Both the position numbers and the translations under genes were made by a program. Under the pieces are notes generated by a model, which worked only from the letters and a program-made list of their open reading frames with translations, made no database searches and was not told the DNA's origin. Positions 53,152-61,411 of a stretch of 64,000 nucleotides of DNA are shown piece after piece; position 1 is the stretch's first letter; every line of letters starts with the position of its first letter. This stretch comes from Ktedonobacteraceae bacterium. GTDB taxonomy: Bacteria; Chloroflexota; Ktedonobacteria; Ktedonobacterales; Ktedonobacteraceae. Where the stretch lies: NCBI GenBank assembly GCA_035653615.1, contig DASRBN010000042.1, positions 186,001 through 250,000 of the forward strand, read 5' to 3'.

Positions 53152-55299
53152 ATGACAGACCAGAATAACATCAATGAACAAAGCAAGCAGCAAAACCTGG
53201 AGCCTGATCGCGTCCAGAACGATCAACAGTACCTGACGACGAACCAGGGTGTGCGCATCAACCATACGGACGATTCTCTCAAGGCTGGAGAACGAGGACC
53301 AACGCTGCTGGAAGACTTCCACTTCCGTGAAAAGCTCATGCACTTTGATCACGAGCGCATACCGGAGCGTGTAGTGCATGCCCGTGGCAGCGGCGCCTTT
53401 GGATATTTCCAGGTCTATGAGCCAATGACCGAATATACGAAGGCAAGTTTTTTGCAAAATCCCTCGGTGAAGACGCCCGTCTTTGTGCGCTTTTCAACAG
53501 TAGTCGGCTCGCGTGGCTCGGCTGATACAGTACGTGATGTGAGAGGATTCGCGACGAAGTTTTATACCTCGGACGGTGTGTTTGACCTGGTGGGAAATAA
53601 CTTCCCGGTCTTCTTCATTCAGGATGCCATCAAATTCCCCGACCTGGTACATGCCGTCAAGCCGGAGCCACCTGACGAGATGCCGCAGGCAGCTACGGCT
53701 CATAATACGGCCTGGGATTTCTTCTCATTGCTACCTGAATCGACTCACATGGTGATGTGGCTACTCTCAGATCGCGCGCTGCCGCGCAGTTTCCGCATGA
53801 TGGAGGGCTTTGGAGTCCACACCTTCCGCTTCGTGAACGATCAGGGCAAGGCGCGCTTCGTCAAGTTCCACTGGAAGCCGGTGCTGGGCACCTATTCGCT
53901 GACCTGGGACGAGTCACAGCAACTGGCAGGAAAGGACCCCGACTGGCTGCGGCGCGATCTCTGGGAGGCCATCGAGAAAGGCGATTATCCAGAGTACGAA
54001 CTGGGCGTGCAGATGTTCGAGGAATCGGAAGAATTTGCCTTCGCCTTCGATATTCTTGATCCAACCAAGATTTTGCCGGAGGAAGTCATACCCGTGCGGC
54101 TCATTGGTAAGATGACCTTGAACCGCAACCCGGACAACTTTTTCGCCGAGACAGAGCAGGTTGCGTTCCATCCAGGTCATGTCGTACCCGGCATTGACTT
54201 TACTGATGACCCTCTCTTACAGGGCAGGCTCTTTTCGTATCTCGACACCCAGCTGATTCGCCTGGGTGGGCCGAATTTCGCCGAGATACCTATCAATCGC
54301 CCCGTATCACCTGTTCATAACAACCAGCGCGACGGATACATGCGGCAGGCAATCAACGAGGGCCGGGCGAGTTACTACCCAAATTCGCTTGGCAAGGGCT
54401 GTCCGATGCTGGCGCCTGAGACGGCCCACGGCTATGTACATTATGCCGAGAAGATCGAGGGGAGAACGACTCGCGCTCGCAGCGAGAGCTTCAAGGACTT
54501 CTTCAGTCAGGCAACGCTCTTCTGGAAGAGCCTGACGTCGGTCGAGCAGGACCACCTGGTTGCCGCGGCCCACTTCGAATTAGGCCATGTGAATGTCAAA
54601 GAAGTGCGTGAGCGCATGGTCACGCTATTCAATTATGTTGACCATGATCTGGCAGTCCGCGTTGCGGAGGGTATCGGCGTGCCAGCTCCGGCAGAAAGAG
54701 TACATCCCAGCATCACTACTCCCACAGGCCGCCGCAATGTCGAGCGTTCTCCTGCGCTCAGTCTGGAGCACCTGGCGAAGAATACCATTAAGAGCCTGCG
54801 CATTGCGGTACTGGCCGCGGATGGCGTCGATGCCAATGCTTTACAAACCGTGAAGAAGGCGCTCGAGGAGAAAGGAGCGCATGTATTCGTCATCGCGAAA
54901 GGCCCTGGCTCTGTTAAGGGGGCAAAGGGCCAGGCAGTGCAGGTCGATGCCAGCGCAATTACGACCAGTTCGGTGATGTATGACGCGGTATTCGTTCCGG
55001 GTGGTCAGGAAAGCGTCTCGCAATTGCTGAAGCAAGGGAATGCTCGCCATTTCGTTGCCGAGGCCTTTAAGCATGGCAAGCCAATCGGGGCCGTAGGTGA
55101 GGGCGTCGAATTACTTGTGCGCTCCGACCTTCCGGGCCTATCCTCAGGCGGTGCGCTATCGAGCGGAGGACTGTCCAATTCAAATGGCGTCGTGACCATG
55201 CGCAACATGTCGGACATGAACTCGTTCATCCAGCAGTTTACAGCCGCCATAGCGAAACATCGCCACTGGTCTCGCCCGCAGGAGCAAGTACCAGCTTAA
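53152..55299 (+). CDS. katE: Catalase, large-subunit (HPII/KatE) type
   Basis: At 715 aa this is a clade 2 large-subunit catalase. It has the distal His76 in [15 protein letters not shown], the catalytic Asn in [12 protein letters not shown] and the haem-ligand Tyr in [13 protein letters not shown]. The catalase core runs to about residue 525. A C-terminal flavodoxin-like (class I amidotransferase-like) domain follows (about 555-700; [33 protein letters not shown]). It detoxifies H2O2. AGAGG precedes the ATG. The gene is complete; the IS630 transposase lies 34 bp downstream on the other strand. Confidence 0.95.
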   Translation: MTDQNNINEQSKQQNLEPDRVQNDQQYLTTNQGVRINHTDDSLKAGERGPTLLEDFHFREKLMHFDHERIPERVVHARGSGAFGYFQVYEPMTEYTKASFLQNPSVKTPVFVRFSTVVGSRGSADTVRDVRGFATKFYTSDGVFDLVGNNFPVFFIQDAIKFPDLVHAVKPEPPDEMPQAATAHNTAWDFFSLLPESTHMVMWLLSDRALPRSFRMMEGFGVHTFRFVNDQGKARFVKFHWKPVLGTYSLTWDESQQLAGKDPDWLRRDLWEAIEKGDYPEYELGVQMFEESEEFAFAFDILDPTKILPEEVIPVRLIGKMTLNRNPDNFFAETEQVAFHPGHVVPGIDFTDDPLLQGRLFSYLDTQLIRLGGPNFAEIPINRPVSPVHNNQRDGYMRQAINEGRASYYPNSLGKGCPMLAPETAHGYVHYAEKIEGRTTRARSESFKDFFSQATLFWKSLTSVEQDHLVAAAHFELGHVNVKEVRERMVTLFNYVDHDLAVRVAEGIGVPAPAERVHPSITTPTGRRNVERSPALSLEHLAKNTIKSLRIAVLAADGVDANALQTVKKALEEKGAHVFVIAKGPGSVKGAKGQAVQVDASAITTSSVMYDAVFVPGGQESVSQLLKQGNARHFVAEAFKHGKPIGAVGEGVELLVRSDLPGLSSGGALSSGGLSNSNGVVTMRNMSDMNSFIQQFTAAIAKHRHWSRPQEQVPA

Positions 55300-55332
55300 G
55301 AAGAGAGTGATGGCTAGATGCTTCCAAGTTGA

Positions 55333-56055
55333 TCATGCGGCATGGGTAGGCAACAGAGAAACCTCCTTCTCCTTGTCAGGTGCGAACGGACTGCCGATAT
55401 GACGAAGAATCTCGGCAGGCGTCCGAGCCAGTGCCTGAAAATGCGCCTCCAGATCCGCAAGGAGGAGGTCGAAGGTGCTACGATGATGATTATGCGTGAC
55501 CACCCGCCGCGAGACGCGCCAGAGCCATTCAATACGGTTGGCGTCAGGATCATAGGCAGGGGTGTAGACCAGGCGCAGATGCTCTTTGAGTTCGGCCAGC
55601 ATACCGCGCACGAGGAGAGAGCCAGCCGAGGTATGGGTCTTGAGATTGTCGGCAATCACGATGGCGATGCGTCCTCGTTGTTGAGAACGAGCCACAGCGC
55701 TACGCACTTGTTGACAGAAAACATCAGCAGTGCGCCCTGCGGCAACGCGGCCATCAAACCAACCATCACGCCAGTCCAGCAGGCCAAAGCCATAGACTTT
55801 CCGATTATCCCCAGGTGCTTCAACCAGGCGTTGCCCGCATCGTCCTTTCTGAGACCAGACGCGCGTGAGAGTGGGGTGAAAGGCCACTTGCATCTCGTCT
55901 TGCAGATACAGGTCAGCCTGTGGCAGCAGGGCAAGCAAATCAGCCAGGTCGTCGGGAAGCTGATCCCAAAGGTCAGCCTCAACCAGATCATGAACGGGTA
56001 GAGGTTCGGGTACAGTTGTACCGGCTAAAAGAACCTCTACCCGCAGGCGTTTCCC
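55333..56055 (-). CDS. IS630 transposase orfB (DDE catalytic part)
   Basis: This frame is open from at least 56055 to a stop at 55333-55335 (240 residues), and has no good ribosome site of its own. It carries the DDE superfamily endonuclease core: first Asp in DLYLQDEMQVAFHP, second Asp in IAIVIADNLKTHTS, and Glu in DPDANRIEWLWR, spaced as in IS630. Downstream, LLADLEAHFQALARTPAEIL is the C-terminal helix. It should be made only as a fusion with orfA by -1 frameshifting. Confidence 0.8.
   Translation of the reverse strand, partial: GKRLRVEVLLAGTTVPEPLPVHDLVEADLWDQLPDDLADLLALLPQADLYLQDEMQVAFHPTLTRVWSQKGRCGQRLVEAPGDNRKVYGFGLLDWRDGWFDGRVAAGRTADVFCQQVRSAVARSQQRGRIAIVIADNLKTHTSAGSLLVRGMLAELKEHLRLVYTPAYDPDANRIEWLWRVSRRVVTHNHHRSTFDLLLADLEAHFQALARTPAEILRHIGSPFAPDKEKEVSLLPTHAA
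55995..56055 (-). promoter_or_regulatory. Programmed -1 frameshift signal in the IS630 transposase
   Basis: Read on the minus strand: the slippery heptamer GGGAAAC (56055-56049) lies in frame as G GGA AAC. A 5-nt spacer (56048-56044) follows. Then comes a perfect 13-bp stem, CGGGTAGAGGTTC (56043-56031) with GAACCTCTACCCG (56007-55995). Its loop contains a 5-bp hairpin GGTAC-AACT-GTACC. The orfA stop TAG (56039-56037) sits in the 5' arm. Heptamer, spacing and stem all match the canonical X XXY YYZ frameshift layout. Confidence 0.8.
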
Positions 56056-56546
56056 ACGTAGTCCGTTTTCTCTTCCGCCTTGCGCTTCAGCGTCCAGGTG
56101 GAACGTTTGCAGACGTAGTCATGGGCATGTAAGTACACGCGAACCGTCTCTTCGGTGACGTGAATACCTGTCTGCTGGCCCAGATACGCCGCAAGTCCCT
56201 CGGTAGTCCAGTTCGCGGTCTCTACACCGACTTCATGAGGGTCCAACTCAATCACTCTCAGCAGTTCGGTTTCCCAGGCCGTTGTGACCCGTCGCTCTCG
56301 GCCTGGGGCAGTGCTCCGTGGAACGGCATCCAATCCGCCGTTCAAGAAGCGCTTGAGCACACGCACGACAGTGTCCGGGCTGCGCAGCACGGTTTGGGCA
56401 ATCTGGCTCGACGTTTGTCCTCGCTGCGAGAGCAAGAGCATCTGGTAGCGTGTGCGTGTTTCGGCATCCGTTGTTTCTTCATAGCGCTGGCGCAGTTCGG
56501 CCAGTGTTGGTTTCTCCAATGAAGTGAGGGTTATGGGAGCGGTCAT
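56037..56546 (-). CDS. IS630 transposase orfA (HTH part)
   Basis: The 169-residue orfA is the DNA-binding part of the transposase: ETRTRYQMLLLSQRGQTSSQ and IAQTVLRSPDTVVRVLKRFL form an HTH, then a second winged domain near WTTEGLAAYLGQQTGIHVTE. It ends RKAEEKTDYVGNACG at a TAG. The natural homologous sequence continues in the -1 frame with RLRVEVLLAG, so orfA alone is truncated by design or mutation. The ATG at 56546 has GGAAG upstream. Confidence 0.85.
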   Translation of the reverse strand: MTAPITLTSLEKPTLAELRQRYEETTDAETRTRYQMLLLSQRGQTSSQIAQTVLRSPDTVVRVLKRFLNGGLDAVPRSTAPGRERRVTTAWETELLRVIELDPHEVGVETANWTTEGLAAYLGQQTGIHVTEETVRVYLHAHDYVCKRSTWTLKRKAEEKTDYVGNACG

Positions 56547-56665
56547 TCCGTCTTCCTTTCGTCACTTTTCCACTTCTCTCTGACACCTCGTCATGAGAAT
56601 CGGCCACACACAGCCCTCTTGTTGTAATACATCGTTGCCGCCCCATCGCCCGTCTCGGCAGCGCT

Positions 56666-57337
56666 TCACACCTGAGCATTTTCTCCGAGCAAGAAGATCA
56701 AGTACTCCTTTTTACGCTGTTCCATCTCCTCCTCTGGAAAGACCGGCGCTTTCCCTAAAAGGGAAGCCTTAAACTCTTTGACCAAGGCATCGCGCAGTGG
56801 TGTCTTGCTATGACCCAGGCGGAGCTTTTTTCCTTCCGGTACTCTGATCCCTTCCCGCTGGAGCAGGTACCTGGCAAAGGCCAGTTCAGGCGTCAGCCCA
56901 TCGGCTAACAAGACTCCCATTTGCTTGAACAGTTCGTCTGAGACCAGGATGGGCGCTTCCAGAAGCAGAGCTAATCCGATGGCGTCGCCAATACGCATCT
57001 GTTTCATCTGCTCTTGCACCATCGAGTCTGCGCGCCACCTGAGTTGGCACCGACACAGATGATAGAGAGGAGGAAGCATTGAGTAACTTTCTATGCGTAC
57101 CTCTTCCAACTTGTAGTTCAGCAACGTGAGTGTCTCAGCCATCAGATGGATGGAAAGAGGGCGTGGCAGGGTCAAGTGATTCAAGGCAGCAACAATGGGC
57201 AAGGCTTCGTGCCGCTCAATGCCGAACACCAGCAGGCGTTGACCTGGTTCGTCGATCAAGGAAACGCTGTATAGCAAGGGGCTATCAATCGTAAAATTTC
57301 TTCTGACACCCTCTACCTTTACAGGGATCATGAACAT
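56666..57337 (-). CDS. Bifunctional nuclease-domain (DUF151) protein
   Basis: The 223-residue protein has the DUF151/BFN pattern: VFGIERHEALPIVAALNHL, PRPLSIHLMAETLTLLNYKL, VRIES, then RIGDAIGLALLLEAPILVSDEL. Bifunctional nuclease domains cleave RNA or DNA in plants and occur in Thermotoga and mycobacteria. The C-terminal segment (about 165-223) is extra and charged (KSKT to GENAQV). Known catalytic residues cannot be assigned securely. GAGGATG lies upstream of the ATG. The IS element ends about 120 bp beyond its stop. Confidence 0.68.
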   Translation of the reverse strand: MFMIPVKVEGVRRNFTIDSPLLYSVSLIDEPGQRLLVFGIERHEALPIVAALNHLTLPRPLSIHLMAETLTLLNYKLEEVRIESYSMLPPLYHLCRCQLRWRADSMVQEQMKQMRIGDAIGLALLLEAPILVSDELFKQMGVLLADGLTPELAFARYLLQREGIRVPEGKKLRLGHSKTPLRDALVKEFKASLLGKAPVFPEEEMEQRKKEYLIFLLGENAQV

Positions 57338-57639
57338 CCTCCATTTTTCTCTCTTCAGAATGTACCCAATGTTCCTGAGTCTTCGCCAGGTTTCTGTCCA
57401 AAAGGACTGACCCCCGATCTGCGCATCATATGACGAGGTGTTTTCTCTCTCATTCTATCATATCTCCGCAGGATCTATCTGGAAGCATATAGCGTGTACA
57501 GACCCCAACGGCAGGCCACAATGCGGCCTGCCGTTGGGGTCTGTACACGCTAGCTATCACCTGGATACTCATGATAAACTAACAGCGATAACCATTAGAA
57601 TGCTCGTCTCAAAAATATCTGGTCTTAAGGAGTATCTAT
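57338..57639. other. Divergent intergenic region with a long perfect hairpin
   Basis: This 302-base gap separates the minus-strand DUF151 gene from the plus-strand GNAT gene. It contains the 28-bp perfect hairpin at 57490-57552 and, just before the GNAT start, an AAGGAG ribosome site. An open frame starting at 57438 crosses the hairpin and is not called. Confidence 0.5.
57490..57552. repeat. 28-bp perfect hairpin without U-tract
   Basis: The arms 57490-57517 and 57525-57552 are exact inverted repeats with a 7-nt loop (ACAATGC). There is no T-run and both neighbours point away, so a terminator role is unlikely. It may be a small mobile or palindromic repeat. I found no flanking direct repeats. 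Confidence 0.6.
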
Positions 57640-58428
57640 ATGAAAGCTATTTATCTGCATTCAAAACAAGAAATAGAGGCTTACCTGCGACGCGATACCT
57701 TCCTTCATATTTACTCGCTTGGTGATCTAGACGATTTTTTCTGGCAATACACAACCTGGTATGCCCTGGTCAATGATCAGCAAGAAATAAGCGCAATTGC
57801 GCTCATCTACTCAGGGATTCATGTTCCCGTCCTGCTGGCCCTTTCCGAAGAGCCCGGAGATGATCTGGGCGAATTACTGCAATCCATTTCGCATCTTCTA
57901 CCCCGGCATTTCTATGCGCACCTCAGTGGGGACCGGGCTCCTATCTTCGAGAGAGACTACGCGATACATTCATTCGGACCGCATTACAAAATGGCGCTGA
58001 TCTACAAAGAGCGGGTAGATACTATCGATATATCCAGAGTTATTCCACTCACCGTTTCCGACCTACCAGCCTTGCAAGCACTCTATCAGGCAAGCTATCC
58101 GGTCAATTCATTCGACCCGCGCATGCTCGAAACCGGCTACTATTACGGTATCCGGCGAGGTTCAGACATCATCAGCGTGGCAGGCATCCACGTCTATTCG
58201 CAACGTTACAAAGTAGCAGCTCTAGGCAATGTGACAACGCACCCCGAATTTCGTGGTCAGGGCCTGGGAACGGCAGTATGCGCGAAACTCTGCCAGGCTC
58301 TGCTGCATACAGTTGATCACATCGGATTGAATGTGAAGGCGGATAATATGAGCGCAATATCTGCTTATAGAAGGCTGGGATTTGAGGTTGTTGCGGAGTA
58401 TGGGGAGTATGAGATGAAGTTGAGATAG
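57640..58428 (+). CDS. GNAT-family N-acetyltransferase
   Basis: The 262-residue protein has an N-terminal non-catalytic half (YLHSKQEIEAYLRRDTFLHI) and a C-terminal GNAT domain. The acetyl-CoA binding motif A is ALGNVTTHPEFRGQGLGTAV with RGQGLG, followed by NVKADNMSAISAYRRLGFEVVAEY. It resembles the FeeM/GCN5-like proteins in which a degenerate GNAT half precedes the active one. The substrate is not predictable. AAGGAG lies 8 nt before the ATG. Confidence 0.85.
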   Translation: MKAIYLHSKQEIEAYLRRDTFLHIYSLGDLDDFFWQYTTWYALVNDQQEISAIALIYSGIHVPVLLALSEEPGDDLGELLQSISHLLPRHFYAHLSGDRAPIFERDYAIHSFGPHYKMALIYKERVDTIDISRVIPLTVSDLPALQALYQASYPVNSFDPRMLETGYYYGIRRGSDIISVAGIHVYSQRYKVAALGNVTTHPEFRGQGLGTAVCAKLCQALLHTVDHIGLNVKADNMSAISAYRRLGFEVVAEYGEYEMKLR

Positions 58429-58502
58429 AGGGAACTTTTCCCCATCCCCCATCGTCTGCTTGTTGAACCATCCAAATAAACTCAACAAGAGGAGACCAGA
58501 CG

Positions 58503-59600
58503 ATGATGAAACGACTTGCAATCCTTGTATCCGCGCTCGCATTCTTCCTATTGCAATCCCAATCCGCACTGGCTTGCGGCGGATTGATAGCACCCGATGG
58601 TGATGTGCATCTCACCCGCGCCAGCACACTTGTTGCGTGGCATAATGGCATCGAACACTACCTGACCAGTTTCACCTACCAGGGCAGTGAATCCGATATT
58701 GGTTGGATTGTACCTCTGCCTGCCGTACCCATGAAAATCGAAGAGGGGGGAGCCTGGACGCTGCAGCGACTCGCAATCGAAACGCAACCTCAGCCAACCG
58801 TAGTAATTAACGCTTCTGCAAGTATGGCATCCCCAGCGCAGATTTTGCAGCAGGTGAAGATCGAAGCGCTCAATATCACGGTGATCCGGGGTAGCGGACA
58901 GGCCATATTGAACTGGGCCACCGGCAACAGCTTCTTCCTGAACGGTGATACACGCGACCATCTGCTTACCTATGCGAAAGGCAGCCCGATTTTCATGGCC
59001 GCGAAATATGATACCGCGGCAGCGAAGGCACGCGGCCAGCTTGAAGGCGATGGCGTGCCCATCCTGATTACCATGAAGACCCCAAATTTGTGGGTACCCC
59101 TCGAGGTGCTGGCTCTGGATGGGCAGCAAGTGCAGGCCGACATTTACCTGCTGACCGATGAACCTGTTAATACAAGCGAGGTTGATGCGAAAATTGGACA
59201 ATCCGCTGTGGGCACCGAAGTCCCAGGTGCGCCCGGTCTGAAAGTAGCATTTCAGGAACAGATGACTCCCACGCTTTACCACGACCTGTCAAGCGACCGC
59301 AATATGAGCTGGGTTCCATCAAATGGCTGGTTGACCTACCTGAGTCTCGATGCGCCTGATACATCGGTCACGTATGATATGGGCGTCGGTACTTCAGGTG
59401 TGATACGTATTGCCCATTTCGGCACCCCGCCGGCTCAGGTGGTCACTGGACCGCAATCAAACGCACTTCCGGGCTGGTTGCCAACACTGCCTATGGGAAC
59501 TCCGCAGTTTGCCGAATCGCTGCTCATCATGCTGGGCATCGTCGTGGCGCTGGTCCTGATCTTCCGCGCGCGGGGGCGTTACCTGGCAAGACAAGCCTGA
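58503..59600 (+). CDS. DUF2330 secreted/membrane-anchored protein
   Basis: The 365-residue protein has a signal peptide (MMKRLAILVSALAFFLL), with ACGG right after the likely cleavage site, the hallmark of DUF2330. GSESDIGWIVPLPAVP fits the family's WVVPVP block. The long middle is beta-rich. A C-terminal membrane helix (about 338-357; FAESLLIMLGIVVALVLIF) is followed by RARGRYLARQA, so it is anchored with its bulk outside. The function of the family is unknown. GAGGAG precedes the ATG by about 8 nt. Confidence 0.82.
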   Translation: MMKRLAILVSALAFFLLQSQSALACGGLIAPDGDVHLTRASTLVAWHNGIEHYLTSFTYQGSESDIGWIVPLPAVPMKIEEGGAWTLQRLAIETQPQPTVVINASASMASPAQILQQVKIEALNITVIRGSGQAILNWATGNSFFLNGDTRDHLLTYAKGSPIFMAAKYDTAAAKARGQLEGDGVPILITMKTPNLWVPLEVLALDGQQVQADIYLLTDEPVNTSEVDAKIGQSAVGTEVPGAPGLKVAFQEQMTPTLYHDLSSDRNMSWVPSNGWLTYLSLDAPDTSVTYDMGVGTSGVIRIAHFGTPPAQVVTGPQSNALPGWLPTLPMGTPQFAESLLIMLGIVVALVLIFRARGRYLARQA

Positions 59601-59732
59601 TTTGCTATTAGTCTGATAGCTTTTTGCCTTCAGGCACACACTAAAATTCACATGAATCGAGCCTGTATGTGCCGGTATATACGACACCTCGCCGTATGAT
59701 ACTTGAAAGGGGAGTCAATCCGTTTGGACAAA

Positions 59733-59745
59733 AAAGAGATGTTCT
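59733..59745 (+). repeat. Left flanking direct repeat of the MITE-like element
   Basis: AAAGAGATGTTCT, identical to 59880-59892 and immediately outside the left terminal inverted repeat. It fits a target-site duplication. Confidence 0.7.
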
Positions 59746-59879
59746 GGTGATTACCTATAAGGGGCGAGAGATGCTTCGTGGCACTCAGCATGACATGCCC
59801 GCCCTGTCATGCTGAGTGCCACGAAGCATCTCTCGCCCACTTTCATGCAGCTGAGCCGACGGACTTCTGGGAAATCACC
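59746..59879. mobile_element. 134-bp MITE-like element with internal 34-bp hairpin
   Basis: The element starts GGTGATTACC and ends with the matching AATCACC, so it has terminal inverted repeats of 7 perfect bases (11 of 14 when extended). Exact 13-bp direct repeats AAAGAGATGTTCT flank it (59733-59745, 59880-59892). Inside is a perfect 34-bp hairpin, arms 59762-59795 and 59805-59838, with a 9-nt loop. No coding frame is present. It looks like a non-autonomous insertion; its mobilising transposase is unknown and IS630 (TA target) is unlikely. Confidence 0.65.
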
Positions 59880-59892
59880 AAAGAGATGTTCT
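59880..59892 (+). repeat. Right flanking direct repeat of the MITE-like element
   Basis: AAAGAGATGTTCT, second copy, directly after the right terminal inverted repeat. Confidence 0.7.
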
Positions 59893-60175
59893 CTTGACGC
59901 TTGCAGGTGGTCTATGTCATACTGGTTGTAGCTTGATGAATATCAGCTTGTAATGATTGTCTCGAAGGAATGCTGATGCGTACTCAGATGTAACTGTCCT
60001 GATCAGCGAACGTTCGCAGATGCCTCTTCACGCCAGCTTCCCCTGGTGTATTTCCTTGTGCTCGCGCGCCCCCTCATGGCTGTTCCATTTCCCCATTGCG
60101 TGTGCCACTAAGAGTGGTCATTACAGAGGAGATGATCGAAAGAAAGGGTCATCTCAAGCAAAGAAAGGAATAGCC

Positions 60176-60991
60176 ATGAGTGAACACCAACAAGCAAGAG
60201 GTCATGAGCGCTGGCCGTTGCTGGAATCCGTCAATATGATCGAGATGCTGTCCTACCTGGGCACCTCACCATTGGCCGAAAGGCATGTGACCGATGAGAT
60301 TGAGTGGGTCATCACCGGGGTCTGGGACAACACCTTTAATGGAGTGGTACGGGCGCAACTCTCGGAGGTGCATGCCGATCAGGTAATCGACGAAGTGACT
60401 TCGCGCTTTCGGGAACGAGACATTCCCCACCTGTGGTTTCTCAATGTAGATAGCCGTCCTGCCAATCTGGAGCAACTCCTCCTGGCACATGGCTGGGTAC
60501 GCTTGCGTCAGGGCGTAGGAATGGCCATCGATCTTTCGGCCATCCTTTCCCCCCTCCCGCCACCACCAGGTCTGAGCATCGAGCGCGTCGTTGATGAAGA
60601 GGGGGTGACGCTCTGGGGTACCTTCCATCGCTACCTGGAGGACAACCAGCGGGACGAACCTCGCGAGCGGCTCTACATCAGCCTGGGTCTGGACGGAGAT
60701 CAACCCCTGCGTCACTACATCGCAAAGTTGGGTGGAGAGCCTGTGGGGGGCCTCTCGCTCTTTCTTGGACGAGAGGCTGCGGGCATCTATAACGTTGAGG
60801 TTGCGCCGGCAAAACAGCGTCAGGGGGTGGGAACAGCCATGACACGAGCGGTTCTGGAAGAAGCGAGCAAGCTTGGCTATCGTGTCGGAGTACTCGGTCC
60901 AACGCCCGAGAGCCGCTCTATGTATGAGCGCCTGGGCTTCGTGCTGCACGGGCAGGCTCTGTCGATGTACTGGTATCCGCACCAGCCATAG
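60176..60991 (+). CDS. GNAT-family N-acetyltransferase
   Basis: The protein (271 aa) has a degenerate N-terminal half (about 1-140) and a C-terminal GNAT domain. Motif A reads AGIYNVEVAPAKQRQGVGTAM with RQGVGT, followed by VLEEASKLGYRVGVLGPTPE and SRSMYERLGFVLHGQALSMY. It is similar in plan to the GNAT gene at 57640, so the two may be duplicates or act on related substrates. AAAGGA lies 6 nt before the ATG at 60176. Confidence 0.85.
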   Translation: MSEHQQARGHERWPLLESVNMIEMLSYLGTSPLAERHVTDEIEWVITGVWDNTFNGVVRAQLSEVHADQVIDEVTSRFRERDIPHLWFLNVDSRPANLEQLLLAHGWVRLRQGVGMAIDLSAILSPLPPPPGLSIERVVDEEGVTLWGTFHRYLEDNQRDEPRERLYISLGLDGDQPLRHYIAKLGGEPVGGLSLFLGREAAGIYNVEVAPAKQRQGVGTAMTRAVLEEASKLGYRVGVLGPTPESRSMYERLGFVLHGQALSMYWYPHQP

Positions 60992-61141
60992 TATGCGGTG
61001 ACGGAACAGCAGGAACTATGTGCCTGCATGTGCCTGGTGGATTTTCACCAGGCACATGCTTGTATCAATTACAAGCCCTCATTCGTGTACAGGTATGTGC
61101 GAAAAGACGTTTTGAGTTGAAAGTACAAGAAGGAGAAAACC

Positions 61142-61342
61142 ATGGCAGTTAACCCAATTCAGCTGCAGAAATACCTGAAAGGTGTGAATTACCCCGTCAG
61201 CAAGAAAGACCTGATCAAGCAGGCCGAGCAGAATGGCGCCGACCAGAAGGTGCTTGAAACGCTTAAGCAATTGCCTGACAAGCAATTCGAGGGACCTTCC
61301 GGTGTCAGTAAAGCCATCGGTGACATAGATAACAAAAAATAG
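61142..61342 (+). CDS. DUF2795 domain protein
   Basis: The 66-residue protein is a DUF2795-type small protein: NPIQLQKYLKGVNYPVSKKD, LIKQAEQNGADQKVLETLKQ, LPDKQFEGPSGVSKAIG. It resembles proteins found in many soil bacteria with no known role. AAGGAGA precedes the ATG by 5 nt. A 31-bp perfect hairpin follows immediately. Confidence 0.8.
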   Translation: MAVNPIQLQKYLKGVNYPVSKKDLIKQAEQNGADQKVLETLKQLPDKQFEGPSGVSKAIGDIDNKK

Positions 61343-61343
61343 C

Positions 61344-61410
61344 GACCATCTGAGCATAAAAATGGGGATGCAAAGCGAATTTGCATCCCCATTTTTATGC
61401 TCAGATGGTC
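61344..61410. terminator. 31-bp perfect hairpin between convergent genes
   Basis: Exact arms 61344-61374 and 61380-61410 with a 5-nt loop (GCGAA). It fills the entire space between the DUF2795 stop (61342) and the aldehyde dehydrogenase stop (61412), so it likely terminates both strands. AT-rich stretches in the stem (AAAAA/TTTTT) could act as short U-tracts. Confidence 0.7.
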
Positions 61411-61411
61411 A

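Larger units (their letters stand above)
55333..56546 (-). mobile_element. IS630-family insertion element, coding part
   Basis: Two overlapping minus-strand frames, orfA (56546-56037) and orfB (to 55333), form an IS630-type transposase. The -1 frame change between them carries a full programmed-frameshift signature (55995-56055). Continuous readthrough would give about 404 residues. The outer inverted repeats and TA duplications could not be located with confidence: a short imperfect pair near 55340 and 56640 is only suggestive. It separates katE from the DUF151 gene. Confidence 0.85.
59601..60175. other. Intergenic region holding the MITE-like element
   Basis: This 575-base gap lies between the DUF2330 gene and a GNAT gene. 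It contains the 134-bp element at 59746-59879 with its 13-bp flanking repeats. The stretch 59893-60160 has no recognisable gene; an in-frame extension of the GNAT gene from 59957 is open but has no ribosome site, and AAAGGA at about 60164 favours the ATG at 60176. Confidence 0.5.

Noticed and set aside
55340-56650. Terminal inverted repeats of the IS630 element
   Set aside because: A short pair (near 55340 and 56640, sharing GTTGCC-CCCAT bases) was considered, but one arm lies inside the transposase reading frame, so the true ends remain unresolved.
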